From assembly GCA_020724775.1 (NCBI GenBank), contig DYGG01000001.1, positions 114,774-178,773 of the forward strand: DNA of 64,000 nt, given 5' to 3'. Positions within the stretch are counted from its first letter, which is position 1. The number at the start of each line of letters is the position of its first letter. The notes under the pieces were generated by a model. That model was not told the origin of the DNA. It did not search any database and worked only from the letters and a program-made list of their open reading frames with translations. Shown here in pieces: positions 9,159 to 18,541 of this stretch. This stretch comes from Ignavibacterium sp. (GTDB lineage Bacteria; Zixibacteria; MSB-5A5; GN15; PGXB01). A program made the translations under genes and the position numbers.

Positions 9159-10235
9159 ATGATAACTCTTCGCCAGTTGCTTGAAGATATGGTCAAAATG
9201 GATGCCTCCGATCTGCATCTGACAGTCGGTTCGCCGCCGGTGGTCCGTGTAGATGGCAAACTGGTTCGGATGGCGTATGATACCCTCACGCCCGATATGA
9301 CCAAGAAACTGGCATATTCCATCATGAACGAGAAACAGCGTCTAAAATTCGAGACCAGTTCGGAACTTGACCTCTCCTTTGGGATTGAGAATATGAGCCG
9401 ATTCCGCTGCAATGTCTTTATGCAACGGGGCAATGTCGCGGTGGCGCTTCGGCAGATACCCTATAAAGTCAAGACTTTTGAAGAACTCGGCTTGCCTAAA
9501 GTAGTATCGGAATTTGCTCGACTTCCGCGCGGGTTAGTGCTGGTGACCGGTCCTACCGGCTCGGGTAAATCTACGACCCTGGCCGCCATTATTGACAAAA
9601 TCAATCGTGAGCGGCAGTGCCATATCATTACCGTGGAAGACCCTATTGAGTATCTTCATCGACATCAGTCGTCGATTGTCAATCAGAGAGAGGTTTACAG
9701 CGATACGCAGTCATTCTCCGCGGCATTGAAATATGCCCTTCGGGAAGACCCCGATGTCGTTCTCGTCGGTGAGATGCGCGACCTGGAGACGATTGAATCG
9801 GCGCTCAATATCTCGGAAACTGGACATCTGGCGTTCGCCACTCTGCATACCAATTCCACGGCGGAATCAATTAACCGTATTATAGACGTTTTCCCCACCA
9901 ATCAGCAAGAGCAGGTTAGAACTTCGCTGTCCTTTTCACTTCAGGCGGTGGTATCGCAATGTCTCATTCCCCGCATCGGCGGCGGTCGCGTTATGTCGCT
10001 GGAGATAATGGTCTGCACTCCGGCCATTCGGGCGTTGATTAGAGACGATAAGGTACATCAGATATACAGCATGATTCAGTCGGGACAGAAATACGGCATG
10101 AAGACAATGAATCAGTCGTTAGCCGAGCTGTACAACGCCGGGAGGATTACTCTGAACGATGCCATGGGCTACAGTTCGAATATCCAGGAATTGAATGAGA
10201 TGTTGACAAGAGGAAAAACGCCGGTCATGGCTTGA
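9159..10235 (+). CDS. pilT: Type IV pilus retraction ATPase PilT
   Basis: 358 residues, normal PilT length. PilT disassembles pili and drives twitching motility and DNA uptake. Visible: the N-terminal ASDLHLTVGSPPVVRVDG typical of PilT, Walker A GPTGSGKSTT at 131-140, and Walker B region LREDPDVVLVGEMRDLETIE. It lacks the zinc-binding cysteines of PilB, as expected. GAGGGAG lies upstream of the ATG. Located between pilB and pilC, the usual motor order. Confidence 0.92.
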   Translation: MITLRQLLEDMVKMDASDLHLTVGSPPVVRVDGKLVRMAYDTLTPDMTKKLAYSIMNEKQRLKFETSSELDLSFGIENMSRFRCNVFMQRGNVAVALRQIPYKVKTFEELGLPKVVSEFARLPRGLVLVTGPTGSGKSTTLAAIIDKINRERQCHIITVEDPIEYLHRHQSSIVNQREVYSDTQSFSAALKYALREDPDVVLVGEMRDLETIESALNISETGHLAFATLHTNSTAESINRIIDVFPTNQQEQVRTSLSFSLQAVVSQCLIPRIGGGRVMSLEIMVCTPAIRALIRDDKVHQIYSMIQSGQKYGMKTMNQSLAELYNAGRITLNDAMGYSSNIQELNEMLTRGKTPVMA

Positions 10236-10261
10236 GTGATGACCGGGGAAGGGAATAGATT

Positions 10262-11461
10262 ATGCCAGTCTATGAATACAAAGGGAAGACTCTCGCGGGA
10301 GCCTTAGTACAGGGAGAGCTCACGGCCGGGAGCCGCGAAGAGTTGGAACGAGTGCTTCGTCAGAACCGTATTCTCGTTTCCAGCATTCGCAAGAAGCCGG
10401 CTGAGTTGAAAATAAAGATCGGCACCGGCATAAAGAAAGTTGACATCTCTCGTTTCACCCGTCAATTCGCCACCATGATTGGGGCTGGCTTGCCGATGGT
10501 CCAGTGTCTGGAAATTCTCGCGACTCAGATGGAGAGTAAAGAACTCTGTCATATCATAAGTCAGGTCAAGGAGTCAGTCCAGGGAGGCTCGACCCTGGCG
10601 GAGGCGCTGGGACGGCATCCCAAGGTCTTCGACCACCTTTATGTGAATATGGTGGAAGCGGGCGAGATGGGTGGCGCGCTCGACACCATTCTGGTGCGAC
10701 TGGCAGTCTATCGGGAAAAGGCCGACGCCCTGGTCCGCAAAGTAAAGGGAGCGATGGTTTATCCGACAGTTGTGGCGGTGGTTGCCATCGGCGTGACAAT
10801 CGCCATGTTGACTTTCATAGTTCCCGTATTTGCCAAAATGTTCAGCGGGCTCGGAGCGGAACTGCCGAAACCGACCCAAATCGTGCTGGGTATTAGCCAT
10901 TTCCTTAAAGGATATTTCCTCTATCTCGTTCTTGGCACCTTTGCCTTTACGGCGGGATTTATTTACTGGGTGCGGACAGAATCAGGGCGGGCAATGTTTG
11001 ATGCCGGCCTTTTAAAAGCCCCCGTTTTCGGCAACCTGGTGCGCAAGTCCTCCGTGGCGCGGTTCACCCGCACTCTGGGAACGCTGATTTCTTCAGGTGT
11101 CTCGATTCTGGATGCCCTGGAAATCACTGCCAAGACTGCCGGCAATGTGGTCATTGCCAAGGCTATCAGAAAATCGGTGCTCTCGATTGCGGAAGGTGAT
11201 ACTATCACGGCTCCTCTGAAAGAAACCGGAGTGTTTCCGCCGATGGTGACGCAGATGATTTCGGTCGGTGAAAAGACCGGCGGACTGGATGAGATGCTTA
11301 ACAAAATCGCTGACTTTTATGATGAAGAAGTTGACCAGGCGGTGAGCGCGCTGACATCGCTAATTGAGCCGGTCATCATTGTTTTTATGGGAGCGATTAT
11401 TGGCGGCATTCTTATCGCCATGTATCTGCCGATGTTCGACATTATCGGGAAAATCGGATAA
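10262..11461 (+). CDS. pilC: Type IV pilus inner-membrane platform protein PilC
   Basis: 399 residues, matching the PilC/GspF family. N-terminal MPVYEYKGKTLAGALVQGEL and RFTRQFATMIGAGLPMVQCL are family hallmarks; the two cytoplasmic T2SSF helical bundles are repeated, the second around SSVARFTRTLGTLISSGVSI. Three membrane segments (about 165-195, 215-235 and 370-395). It anchors the PilB and PilT motors. A strong terminator follows 12 bases after the stop, marking the end of the pil transcript. Confidence 0.92.
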   Translation: MPVYEYKGKTLAGALVQGELTAGSREELERVLRQNRILVSSIRKKPAELKIKIGTGIKKVDISRFTRQFATMIGAGLPMVQCLEILATQMESKELCHIISQVKESVQGGSTLAEALGRHPKVFDHLYVNMVEAGEMGGALDTILVRLAVYREKADALVRKVKGAMVYPTVVAVVAIGVTIAMLTFIVPVFAKMFSGLGAELPKPTQIVLGISHFLKGYFLYLVLGTFAFTAGFIYWVRTESGRAMFDAGLLKAPVFGNLVRKSSVARFTRTLGTLISSGVSILDALEITAKTAGNVVIAKAIRKSVLSIAEGDTITAPLKETGVFPPMVTQMISVGEKTGGLDEMLNKIADFYDEEVDQAVSALTSLIEPVIIVFMGAIIGGILIAMYLPMFDIIGKIG

Positions 11462-11473
11462 GTATGAGCATCC

Positions 11474-11499
11474 GGGGCGCCTTCCGGCGCCCCTTTTTT
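11474..11499 (+). terminator. Rho-independent terminator after pilC
   Basis: 8-bp GC-rich stem GGGGCGCC/GGCGCCCC with TTCC loop, followed directly by six T. Classical form. It separates the pilus motor operon from the sensor kinase that starts at 11504, although that gene's start is so close that partial read-through is possible. Confidence 0.9.
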
Positions 11500-11503
11500 A
11501 CTT

Positions 11504-13210
11504 ATGCAGTCAAACACAGCCCCATTTAAACCCGGGTGGTTTCTTTCATTACGGTTAATCACTTATGTTCTAATCTCGGGCATTGTTATTTTCTGGATGG
11601 GGTATCCCGATTACCTCAGTTTTCCATTTTTTGGTTACTCCTTCTTGACCCTGCTGCTTCCGGCGATTTTTATCCTCCGTCGCTGGATGGAAATCAAGAC
11701 GCTTTTTCGGGTAGTTCCGATTCTTCAGACATTTTTTGAAATCATAATCGAAGTCGGGATAATCTATGCCACCGGCAATATCCAGTCGGCTTTTGCCGGT
11801 CTTTTCATACTGACCATCATTTCCGCTGCTCTGGTGAGCAATCTTGCCGGAACGCTCGGGTTTGCTTCGCTGGTGTCGGTATCGTACGCCTTTGTGATAT
11901 GGTTTGGATTATCGATTAATGGCGAGCCGGGGTCGGCGGCACGCGCCTTGCAGACCATATTTTCCACTCAGGATGCCGCCTTCTATAATATTTTCCTTCA
12001 TATACTGACCTTTTATCTTGTGGCATTTATCTCCGGATATCTGGTTGAGCGGTTGCGGCATAAAGACCTTCAGTTGGCGACAGCATCGCAGGCGTTACGA
12101 CTGGCAAAACTTGATACCGAGGATATTCTGCGCCATCTTAATTCTGGTCTTTTGACTATCGACCCGCACTTGAACGTGATTTTCTTCAATCGCACCGCCG
12201 AGGAAATTCTGGAATTGAATGAAGCCGATGTGCGGGGCAAGAATATCAGGCAGGTCTTTGCCGCCCGGATGCCGCAATTGACGGCCAATCTTATTGAGGT
12301 GCTTCAGACCTGTCGGCACTCGCCGCGCAACGAGATTGAAATCGTCGGCCGTTCCGGAAAGCGGTTACCGCTGGGGATTTCGACTTCAATATTGAAAGAT
12401 GATTCGGCTCAGATTCGCGGTGTTATCGCCATTTTCCAGGACTTGACGGAAACAAAGAAAATGGAAGACAAGATTCGTATCGCCGACCGTCTGGCGGCTG
12501 TCGGTGAACTTTCAGCGGCGATTGCCCATGAGATTCGCAATCCCCTTGCCGCCATCTCCGGCTCGGTGGAAGTGCTCCACCGGGAACTGAATCTGGAGGG
12601 AGAAAACCGCCGTTTGATGGAGTTAATTGTCAAAGAATCCTCCAGGTTGAATAATATCCTTTCCGATTTTCTTCTATATGCGAGAAGCAATCGGGTGGTC
12701 TTTTCCAGAGTGGAGTTGTGCCGCTTGATAAGCGACGTCTTTGAGATTGTGAAACGTCACAATTCGTATTATCCCGAAATCGTTCTTAATCTGACCTCGC
12801 CGGAATCATATGTTTATATATTTGGCGATGAAGATAAACTGAAGCAGATAATGCTCAATCTGCTGGTCAACGCCTGTGAGGCGATAGGGAAAAAGTCCGG
12901 TAATGTGACCGTCGGTATTGATGTCGGCGAAGACAGAGCCGTGACTGTCTATGTCGCCGACGACGGGCCCGGGATTGAGAAAAGCCATATTGATCGCGTC
13001 TTCGACCCCTTTTTTTCCACCAAGAAGGATGGCACCGGTTTGGGATTGGCGATAGTGCAGCGGCTTTCCGAGAGTCTGAATATTGACTTATCCATTCGCA
13101 CAGAGCCGGGAGCAGGCACCACTTTTGTACTTGGTTTCAGCCATATTCCGGTTGAAGCCAATTCCACCGGTCGGCTCAAGACGTCGACGTTTTCGCAGAT
13201 TCGCTCTTAG
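11504..13210 (+). CDS. PilS-like membrane sensor histidine kinase
   Basis: 568 residues. About six hydrophobic segments in residues 15-185, then a PAS domain (about 205-315: ILRHLNSGLLTIDPHLNVIFFN), HisKA with phospho-accepting His in AIAHEIRNPLAAIS, and a HATPase domain with N box QIMLNLLVNACEAI, G1 VADDGPGI and G2 GTGLGLAI. The layout equals PilS, the sensor that controls pilin transcription with PilR. It follows pilC, which supports that role, but no PilR-type response regulator is in the window. No good ribosome site is visible before the ATG at 11504. Confidence 0.75.
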   Translation: MQSNTAPFKPGWFLSLRLITYVLISGIVIFWMGYPDYLSFPFFGYSFLTLLLPAIFILRRWMEIKTLFRVVPILQTFFEIIIEVGIIYATGNIQSAFAGLFILTIISAALVSNLAGTLGFASLVSVSYAFVIWFGLSINGEPGSAARALQTIFSTQDAAFYNIFLHILTFYLVAFISGYLVERLRHKDLQLATASQALRLAKLDTEDILRHLNSGLLTIDPHLNVIFFNRTAEEILELNEADVRGKNIRQVFAARMPQLTANLIEVLQTCRHSPRNEIEIVGRSGKRLPLGISTSILKDDSAQIRGVIAIFQDLTETKKMEDKIRIADRLAAVGELSAAIAHEIRNPLAAISGSVEVLHRELNLEGENRRLMELIVKESSRLNNILSDFLLYARSNRVVFSRVELCRLISDVFEIVKRHNSYYPEIVLNLTSPESYVYIFGDEDKLKQIMLNLLVNACEAIGKKSGNVTVGIDVGEDRAVTVYVADDGPGIEKSHIDRVFDPFFSTKKDGTGLGLAIVQRLSESLNIDLSIRTEPGAGTTFVLGFSHIPVEANSTGRLKTSTFSQIRS

Positions 13211-13324
13211 TCTCTCATAATTGCAGGGACCGTTGTCTGCCTTCAATCATTTTTGGGCTTGATTTTTGGTCTCCGTTGTATAATTATTGTTTTTTTGAAA
13301 CCGCACAGAATGGGAAACAGATTT

Positions 13325-15079
13325 ATGACGCGATTTTCATTAAGGAATTTTATTGCTATTTCAGTATTACTGGTTTCGCTCACTATCGGTTGCAGACAGA
13401 TTGTCCTCGACCGGGACCAGATTGTCAGTAATGACTTCCCCATAGTTCTTTTAGATGACAATCTATCGCAAGTTCCGGCGTCAACATTGTATTTGCGGCT
13501 CGCCAACAGCGATTTGGTGCCTGCCGGCGGGATTATCGACTCTTCGATTTATTTCGATACCTTGCAGAGGATAGTGGTCGAGTCGCTGGTTTCCCTGGAA
13601 GCGCAAAAGGTTAATCTTCGAGATGATTTCTATCTGTACCGCGTCTATTTGTTTAGATATAACGACCTGCTGATAAACTATTTCTACAAGAATTTCATTG
13701 TTGATTCTATACATGTGGATTCTGCCACGCTGGATACATTCTATCGCCAGTTTCCGGCTCAATATTCATATCGGGAGCAGGTGCGGGCATCCCATCTGGT
13801 AATCTCGGCAGAAGGACTTCGTCACGGAAAGGATTCGCTGCTTTATCGAGCCTACGCCGATGAAGCGCTTGATTCAATTGCGCGGGAGAAGGTCCTTGAA
13901 TTAAAAAGAAGGATAGATGCCGGAGAAGCCCTGGAGACAATGGCTTTTGAATATTCCGTCCACCGCGAGTCTGGCAATCGGTATGGTGATTTGGGATTTT
14001 TCCCGCGTGGGACGTATAACCCGGAATTCGAAGTTGAGGCATTTGCTCTCCCGGTGGGGGGGATTTCCCAGCCTTTCAAGACGCGCGACGGCTGGCACAT
14101 TTTGAAAGTAACCGACCGAGTAGAGCCCGGTCTGGCGCCATTGGCCGGTGAAGTGATGGAGACGGCGCGCCGTCACTATGTAAATCTGAAAGCGGGGGAA
14201 AAAGCGCGACATCTGCTTGATTCGCTGACAGCCAATGCCCACTTGCGATATAATGACTCGGCTCTGGAGGTCGTAGTCGGTATTCCCGATACAACCTGGG
14301 CGGTAGTCGTCAACGAGGTTGATACTGTTTTCTCTTACCGGATGTCGAGCATCTTCTCCCTGTTTCAAACGCAATTAAAACTGGATAGTCTGACACTTCA
14401 AGACAAACGCAATGCCCTTCTCCGCGAAGCGCAGAAACTTCTGTTAGCCCAGGCCGCGCAAGATTTGGGGTTTTCTCGCTCCCCCTTTGTCGAAGGAGAG
14501 AGAAAGCGGCTGTATCATAAATATGCTACAGACTTTGTTATGAAAGGACAGAGCGATCCGGATTACCTTCCGAACGACAGTCTCATAGCAGATTATTATG
14601 AGCGCAATATCACGCAATTCCAGTTTCCCAAGCCGCTTTATGTGCAGCATATAATTGTTGAAGATTCAGTACTGGGGGAATATATTCGGGACCAGGCGAT
14701 GTCGGGGGTTGATTTCCTGGAGTTGGCAAAGGAATTTTATCCCGGTGCGGAAGAGATTCGTGAAGCAGCGGCTGATTTGGGATACATTGGTCGGGATGAA
14801 ATGCCAGAGAGTTTCTTTCTGGCGGCACTGGCTACCCCGGTGGGCGACGTTTCTCACCCCGTTAGAACCGAATGGGGGTATCACGTTATAAAGGTTCTGG
14901 AGCGGAAAAATGACTTAACTATGCAGCAGGCGCGCGGGATGATTGTCGACTCACTTAAGGTTGTTCACAACAACGAGAAAATCCGACAGTGGGAGAAGGA
15001 ACTTTTCGATCGTCACAAACTTACTTACAATCTCAAGAAATTAGCTAAGATGACATTGCCGCCCAAGGAACGCCGCTAA
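13325..15079 (+). CDS. PrsA/SurA-type peptidyl-prolyl isomerase lipoprotein
   Basis: About 584 residues from ATG 13325 (ATG 13310 also in frame). N-terminal signal ends in a lipobox LTIGC, so the mature protein is probably lipid-anchored outside the inner membrane. Two parvulin-type PPIase domains: one about residues 155-275 (VRASHLVISAEG ... GGISQPFKTRDGWHILKV), another about 455-550 (VQHIIVEDSVLGEYI ... GDVSHPVRTEWGYHVIKV). The spacer between them is a SurA-like helical region. Likely folds exported or outer-membrane proteins. The start upstream at 13253 is rejected because it would bury the signal peptide. Confidence 0.8.
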   Translation: MTRFSLRNFIAISVLLVSLTIGCRQIVLDRDQIVSNDFPIVLLDDNLSQVPASTLYLRLANSDLVPAGGIIDSSIYFDTLQRIVVESLVSLEAQKVNLRDDFYLYRVYLFRYNDLLINYFYKNFIVDSIHVDSATLDTFYRQFPAQYSYREQVRASHLVISAEGLRHGKDSLLYRAYADEALDSIAREKVLELKRRIDAGEALETMAFEYSVHRESGNRYGDLGFFPRGTYNPEFEVEAFALPVGGISQPFKTRDGWHILKVTDRVEPGLAPLAGEVMETARRHYVNLKAGEKARHLLDSLTANAHLRYNDSALEVVVGIPDTTWAVVVNEVDTVFSYRMSSIFSLFQTQLKLDSLTLQDKRNALLREAQKLLLAQAAQDLGFSRSPFVEGERKRLYHKYATDFVMKGQSDPDYLPNDSLIADYYERNITQFQFPKPLYVQHIIVEDSVLGEYIRDQAMSGVDFLELAKEFYPGAEEIREAAADLGYIGRDEMPESFFLAALATPVGDVSHPVRTEWGYHVIKVLERKNDLTMQQARGMIVDSLKVVHNNEKIRQWEKELFDRHKLTYNLKKLAKMTLPPKERR

Positions 15080-15099
15080 CCGCGACCGGTGATATTAAG

Positions 15100-15714
15100 T
15101 TGAGGCCGCAGGAACAGAACCAGATATCGTTTAAGGGGGAGATTCTCCGCAAGTTGACCCATCTGTCTGCCCTGGTCATTCCCTGCGGTTATTATCTGCT
15201 CGGTCTGGACAAAGGGACGGCTTTAGCCATAATGATTCCGATCACACTGGCGATGGTTATTGTTGACATAGGCCGCTTGCGTAATTGGAGAATCTGGTTT
15301 CTGCTCAAACCGTTTCTTGCGCCAATAATCAGAGAGCATGAAATGAAAGGCGATTTTACCGGCGCCAGTTATATACTGGCAACTTCTTGTTTTGCTATTG
15401 CTATGTTCAGCAAACCGGTGGCGGTCGCATCGCTGGCATTTATAATGGCTGGCGACCCGTCCGCCGCTATTATCGGAAGAAAGTGGGGCAAACATCGATA
15501 CGGTAGCAAATCATTTGAGGGCTCTCTCGCTTTTCTTCTATCAGCCCTGATAGTCGCCTGGATTGCTCCCGGGCTGCCCTTAGAGGTCGGTATTGTTGGC
15601 GCTTTAGTCGCTACCGTAACTGAGGCGGTTTCATCCGGTGTCGATGACAACGCCTCCGTTCCCCTGGTCAGCGGTCTGGCGATGCATCTTCTGGTGCGCC
15701 TTATCTATCTTTGA
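15100..15714 (+). CDS. Dolichol-kinase/phosphatidate-cytidylyltransferase-like membrane protein
   Basis: 204 residues with about six membrane segments. Motifs of the SEC59/VTE5-type lipid or polyprenol CTP-dependent kinase group are visible: ELRKLTHLS-like start (ILRKLTHLSALVIP), GDPSAAIIGRKWGKHRYG, KSFEGSLAF, and a C-terminal EAVSSGVDDNASVPLVSG. These enzymes phosphorylate isoprenoid or diacylglycerol-type alcohols. The substrate cannot be told. The start is TTG 15100 as the only in-frame choice that keeps the conserved N-terminus. It lies 20 bases after the PPIase gene, so co-transcribed. Confidence 0.72.
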   Translation: MRPQEQNQISFKGEILRKLTHLSALVIPCGYYLLGLDKGTALAIMIPITLAMVIVDIGRLRNWRIWFLLKPFLAPIIREHEMKGDFTGASYILATSCFAIAMFSKPVAVASLAFIMAGDPSAAIIGRKWGKHRYGSKSFEGSLAFLLSALIVAWIAPGLPLEVGIVGALVATVTEAVSSGVDDNASVPLVSGLAMHLLVRLIYL

Positions 15715-15768
15715 GTCGGACTGAATTTCAACCCTTGAAACCAATTTACTATTTAATATATTTGACTC

Positions 15769-16800
15769 ATGAGATTAATCGACCTTCGCTCCGATACGGT
15801 AACCAAACCGTCGCCGACAATGCGGCGGGCCATAGCCGACGCCGAAGTGGGTGATGACGTTTTCGGCGATGACCCAACGGTAATCAAACTGGAAGGAAAA
15901 GTAGCCGCATTATTTGGAAAAGAAGCGTCATTATATGTTCCCTCCGGCACCATGGGGAATCAGGCGGCGCTGAAAACTATTTCAGAACCGGGGTGGGAGA
16001 TTCTCTGCGAGCGCGACTGTCATATAGTCAATTATGAATCGGCGGGGCCGGCCATACATTCTTCGTTACTGGTGAATATGATTACGACCGAGCGGGGAGT
16101 GTTTACCGCCGAGCAGGTGGGGGAACTGGTCAGGCCGGTCAATATTCATAATCCGCTCACCAAGATAGTCGCGATTGAAAACACGCACAATCGTCACGGC
16201 GGCACGATTTTTCCTCTGGAAGAGATGCTCCGCATTCGGAAAGTAGCAGATAAATATGGTCTGATTATGCATCTTGACGGCGCCCGTATATGGAACGCGC
16301 ATGTTGCCACCGGCATTCCGCTGAAGGACTGGGCGGTGCCGTTTGATTCAATGTCAGTTTGCCTCTCCAAAGGCCTGGGGGCGCCGGTCGGCTCCATGAT
16401 TTTAGGTTCGAAAGCGTTCATCGAGAAGGCTCGCCGGACACGCAAACTCTTTGGCGGCGGCATGCGCCAGGTCGGCATCCTGGCGGCGGCCGGTCTTTAT
16501 GCCATCGAAAATAATATCGCCCGTCTGGCGGAAGACCATTTGAATGCCCGACTGCTGGCCGAAGGGCTGAGCCGGTTGAGCGGATTTACCGTCGACCTCA
16601 GCCGGGTGGTTACCAATATCGTCATTGCTGATGTCGCCGGAAGCGGTCACTCTCCGGCGGAAATTCTGGATCAGATGAAAACTGTCGGTGTGCTGGCGGT
16701 GCCGTTCGGGCGGACTCGTATTCGGATGGTTACTCATCTCGATGTCAATCGCGATGATTGTCTGGACGCCCTGGAAAGATTAAAGAAGATTTTTTCCTGA
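15769..16800 (+). CDS. ltaE: Low-specificity L-threonine aldolase
   Basis: 343 residues, normal length. PLP enzyme that splits L-threonine or L-allo-threonine to glycine and acetaldehyde. Hallmarks: the start MRLIDLRSDTVTKPSP, AEVGDDVFGDDP, HLDGARIWNA for the cofactor-binding Asp, and SVCLSKGLGAPVGS with the Schiff-base lysine. The ATG overlaps nothing upstream; its stop overlaps the start of the following metallo-hydrolase gene by one base. Confidence 0.92.
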   Translation: MRLIDLRSDTVTKPSPTMRRAIADAEVGDDVFGDDPTVIKLEGKVAALFGKEASLYVPSGTMGNQAALKTISEPGWEILCERDCHIVNYESAGPAIHSSLLVNMITTERGVFTAEQVGELVRPVNIHNPLTKIVAIENTHNRHGGTIFPLEEMLRIRKVADKYGLIMHLDGARIWNAHVATGIPLKDWAVPFDSMSVCLSKGLGAPVGSMILGSKAFIEKARRTRKLFGGGMRQVGILAAAGLYAIENNIARLAEDHLNARLLAEGLSRLSGFTVDLSRVVTNIVIADVAGSGHSPAEILDQMKTVGVLAVPFGRTRIRMVTHLDVNRDDCLDALERLKKIFS

Positions 16801-17612
16801 TGAACGAAATCGCAACGGAGATAACCTGGACGGTGCTGGGGTCATCCTCCGGTATCCCGTCACCAACACGCAACTGCTCCGGGTATCTTCTTAGGTTCTC
16901 AGACTCGCTGACGCTCTTCGATTGCGGAAGCGGGGTCACCAGGGCGTTTTTGCAGCGCGGTTTCGAGCCCGACTGTCTCGAGAACGTCTTTATTTCCCAT
17001 ACTCATGCAGACCATATATCAGACTTGCCGCTACTTGTGCAGTTGCTATACAATCTGAAAAGAACCAAGCCGCTTTATCTTTATCTGCCGCAGGAAGCCA
17101 TTACCTCTTTCGCATCATTTCTTAGTGCCTGCTACCTTTTTCGGGAAAAATTCAGTTTTGACCTTCGTCTGAGGCCGATAAAGGAGATTCAATCGCCTGA
17201 AAATGGGAATATTTCGGTCAGAACTATCTTGAATACACATCTTTCCAAGGCGGCGACTCAGATAAAAGAATTTGACTATCCCAACCGGATGGAGTGTTAT
17301 TCGTTCTTAATAACATTGCAAGACCGAGTACGAGTCTTGTACTCTGCCGATATCGGCTCCCTGGTAGATATTGCGCCGTATCTGGGCGCCCTTGACCTTC
17401 TTGTGCTGGAGACCTTCCATATTGACCTGGGGCAATTGGAGCAGTCCCTTCAAGCAAACCCGGCAAAAAGAGTTCTCCTGACCCACTATACCGACCAGGA
17501 CCGCAAGGAACTGGAGAACTATATCGCCCATTCCCTTCATCGTCAGTGTCTTTATTTAGCGGAGGATGGTATGACGGTCAATCTGGGAACGGCTGACATC
17601 GCGTCGACATAA
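16800..17612 (+). CDS. RNase Z-like metallo-beta-lactamase-fold hydrolase
   Basis: 270 residues from ATG 16800, which shares its A with the TGA of the aldolase gene. The N-terminus (TVLGSSSGIPSPTRNCSGYLLRF...LFDCGSG) and metal motif SHTHADHISDLPLLV at about 67-81 place it in the tRNase Z / ElaC-related metallo-hydrolase group. Later metal ligands are seen in LYSADIGS and LLTHYTD. It lacks the exosite arm length of true tRNase Z, so the substrate is open (RNA 3' end processing, or a phosphodiester/arylsulfatase-type hydrolase). Confidence 0.75.
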   Translation: MNEIATEITWTVLGSSSGIPSPTRNCSGYLLRFSDSLTLFDCGSGVTRAFLQRGFEPDCLENVFISHTHADHISDLPLLVQLLYNLKRTKPLYLYLPQEAITSFASFLSACYLFREKFSFDLRLRPIKEIQSPENGNISVRTILNTHLSKAATQIKEFDYPNRMECYSFLITLQDRVRVLYSADIGSLVDIAPYLGALDLLVLETFHIDLGQLEQSLQANPAKRVLLTHYTDQDRKELENYIAHSLHRQCLYLAEDGMTVNLGTADIAST

Positions 17613-17677
17613 TGGAATTATGCATAAATGTTTTGTAAGACTTGAACTTAGCATATAGGAATATAACCGGTTAACCC

Positions 17678-17706
17678 TTGACAAAGGTGAAAATGTTCAC
17701 TTAATT
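17678..17706 (+). promoter_or_regulatory. Probable sdh promoter
   Basis: TTGACA at 17678-17683, 17-base spacer, then TTAATT at 17701-17706. The -35 is perfect, the -10 weak. It is 48 bases before the first sdh gene and contains a Crp/Fnr-like palindrome in the spacer, so regulated initiation is plausible. Confidence 0.5.
17686..17701 (+). promoter_or_regulatory. Crp/Fnr-like operator in the sdh promoter
   Basis: GGTGA-N6-TCACT, with a perfect inner inverted repeat GTGAA-N4-TTCAC at 17687-17700. It matches the Crp/Fnr superfamily half-site layout TGTGA-N6-TCACA at 8 of 10 positions. It sits between -35 and -10, where a bound protein would block polymerase. Similar sites flank sat and qmoC in this window. 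Confidence 0.5.
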
Positions 17707-17753
17707 TGTGACCTTTAAATCGACGATTAGTCAACTGTTGTAAGGAGTGCCAT

Positions 17754-18119
17754 ATGGCGGAAAAGGTATCGAATCAGAGTCTGGTGACCTGGTTCTTACA
17801 AAGACTTTCCGGGCTGTTTCTGGCGTTCTTTCTTTTCACCCATATCAATGTCCATCATTTCCTTCATCGGGAAGGGCTGATAGATTTTGCGGTCGTGGTG
17901 GAACGTTTGAGCGGCTCATTCTGGTGGAAAGTCTATTATTTGCTGTTTGTTCCGTTCTGCGTGTTCCATGCGCTTAACGGTATCTGGGCGATTCTGGCTG
18001 ATTATCGGCCCTCGGGAGGATTTTCGTTGACGGTGAAAGCGCTCTTCTGGGTGATAGGAGTCGCCATGACCGTGGTAGGCGCCATGACCCTGACAAACCT
18101 TTTTGGAGCGGGGGTGTAA
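17754..18119 (+). CDS. Succinate dehydrogenase membrane anchor subunit, first
   Basis: 121 residues with three membrane segments. Conserved features of SdhC/SdhD-type anchors: LVTWFLQRLSGLFLAFFLFTH and FHALNGIWAILADY with the helix histidines that bind heme b or quinone. GGAG lies upstream of the ATG. First gene of the sdh operon; a second anchor follows after one base, so the complex has two different small membrane subunits. Whether this one is SdhC or SdhD by name is uncertain. Confidence 0.8.
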   Translation: MAEKVSNQSLVTWFLQRLSGLFLAFFLFTHINVHHFLHREGLIDFAVVVERLSGSFWWKVYYLLFVPFCVFHALNGIWAILADYRPSGGFSLTVKALFWVIGVAMTVVGAMTLTNLFGAGV

Positions 18120-18120
18120 G

Positions 18121-18528
18121 ATGGCGTTTACGAATATGTTAAAGAATGCCTATCGGGATACCAACCTGAACAAAAATATCGGAAATATCACTTACCTCTT
18201 TCATCGGATAACCGGTATTGGGCTGGTGGTATATTTGATTTTACACACCTATGTACTTTCCTCCGCCATTTCTGGAAAAGATTCGTTTGACGAGCGGATG
18301 GGGGCTGTGCAGAATCCGTTATTTGCTTTTTTTGAGATTCTTTTAATTGCCGGAGTTTTCTTTCATATGCTAAACGGTGTGCGCATTTCGATTTGTGATT
18401 TCTTCGGGTTATCGCGAGCGCACAAACTGTTCTTCTGGATTGAAATGATTCTCTTTACGGCGATAATGGTGATTACGATAATTCTGCAATGGCCTAAAAT
18501 GCAATCCGGTTTCTATCCGGGGATGTAA
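18121..18528 (+). CDS. sdhC: Succinate dehydrogenase cytochrome b subunit SdhC
   Basis: 135 residues, three membrane segments. The signature [22 protein letters not shown] is the SdhC pattern (HRxxG and the heme-ligand His), with [15 protein letters not shown] in helix 2. ATG 18121 follows the stop of the first anchor directly; an upstream in-frame GTG at 18103 is unnecessary. Part of the quinone-reducing membrane domain of complex II. Confidence 0.85.
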   Translation: MAFTNMLKNAYRDTNLNKNIGNITYLFHRITGIGLVVYLILHTYVLSSAISGKDSFDERMGAVQNPLFAFFEILLIAGVFFHMLNGVRISICDFFGLSRAHKLFFWIEMILFTAIMVITIILQWPKMQSGFYPGM

Positions 18529-18541
18529 GGGAGCGGCAACC

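Noticed and set aside
11504..13210. Calling the kinase PilS outright
   Set aside because: Architecture and place fit, but no pilR follows and many kinases share this layout, so the symbol is left empty.
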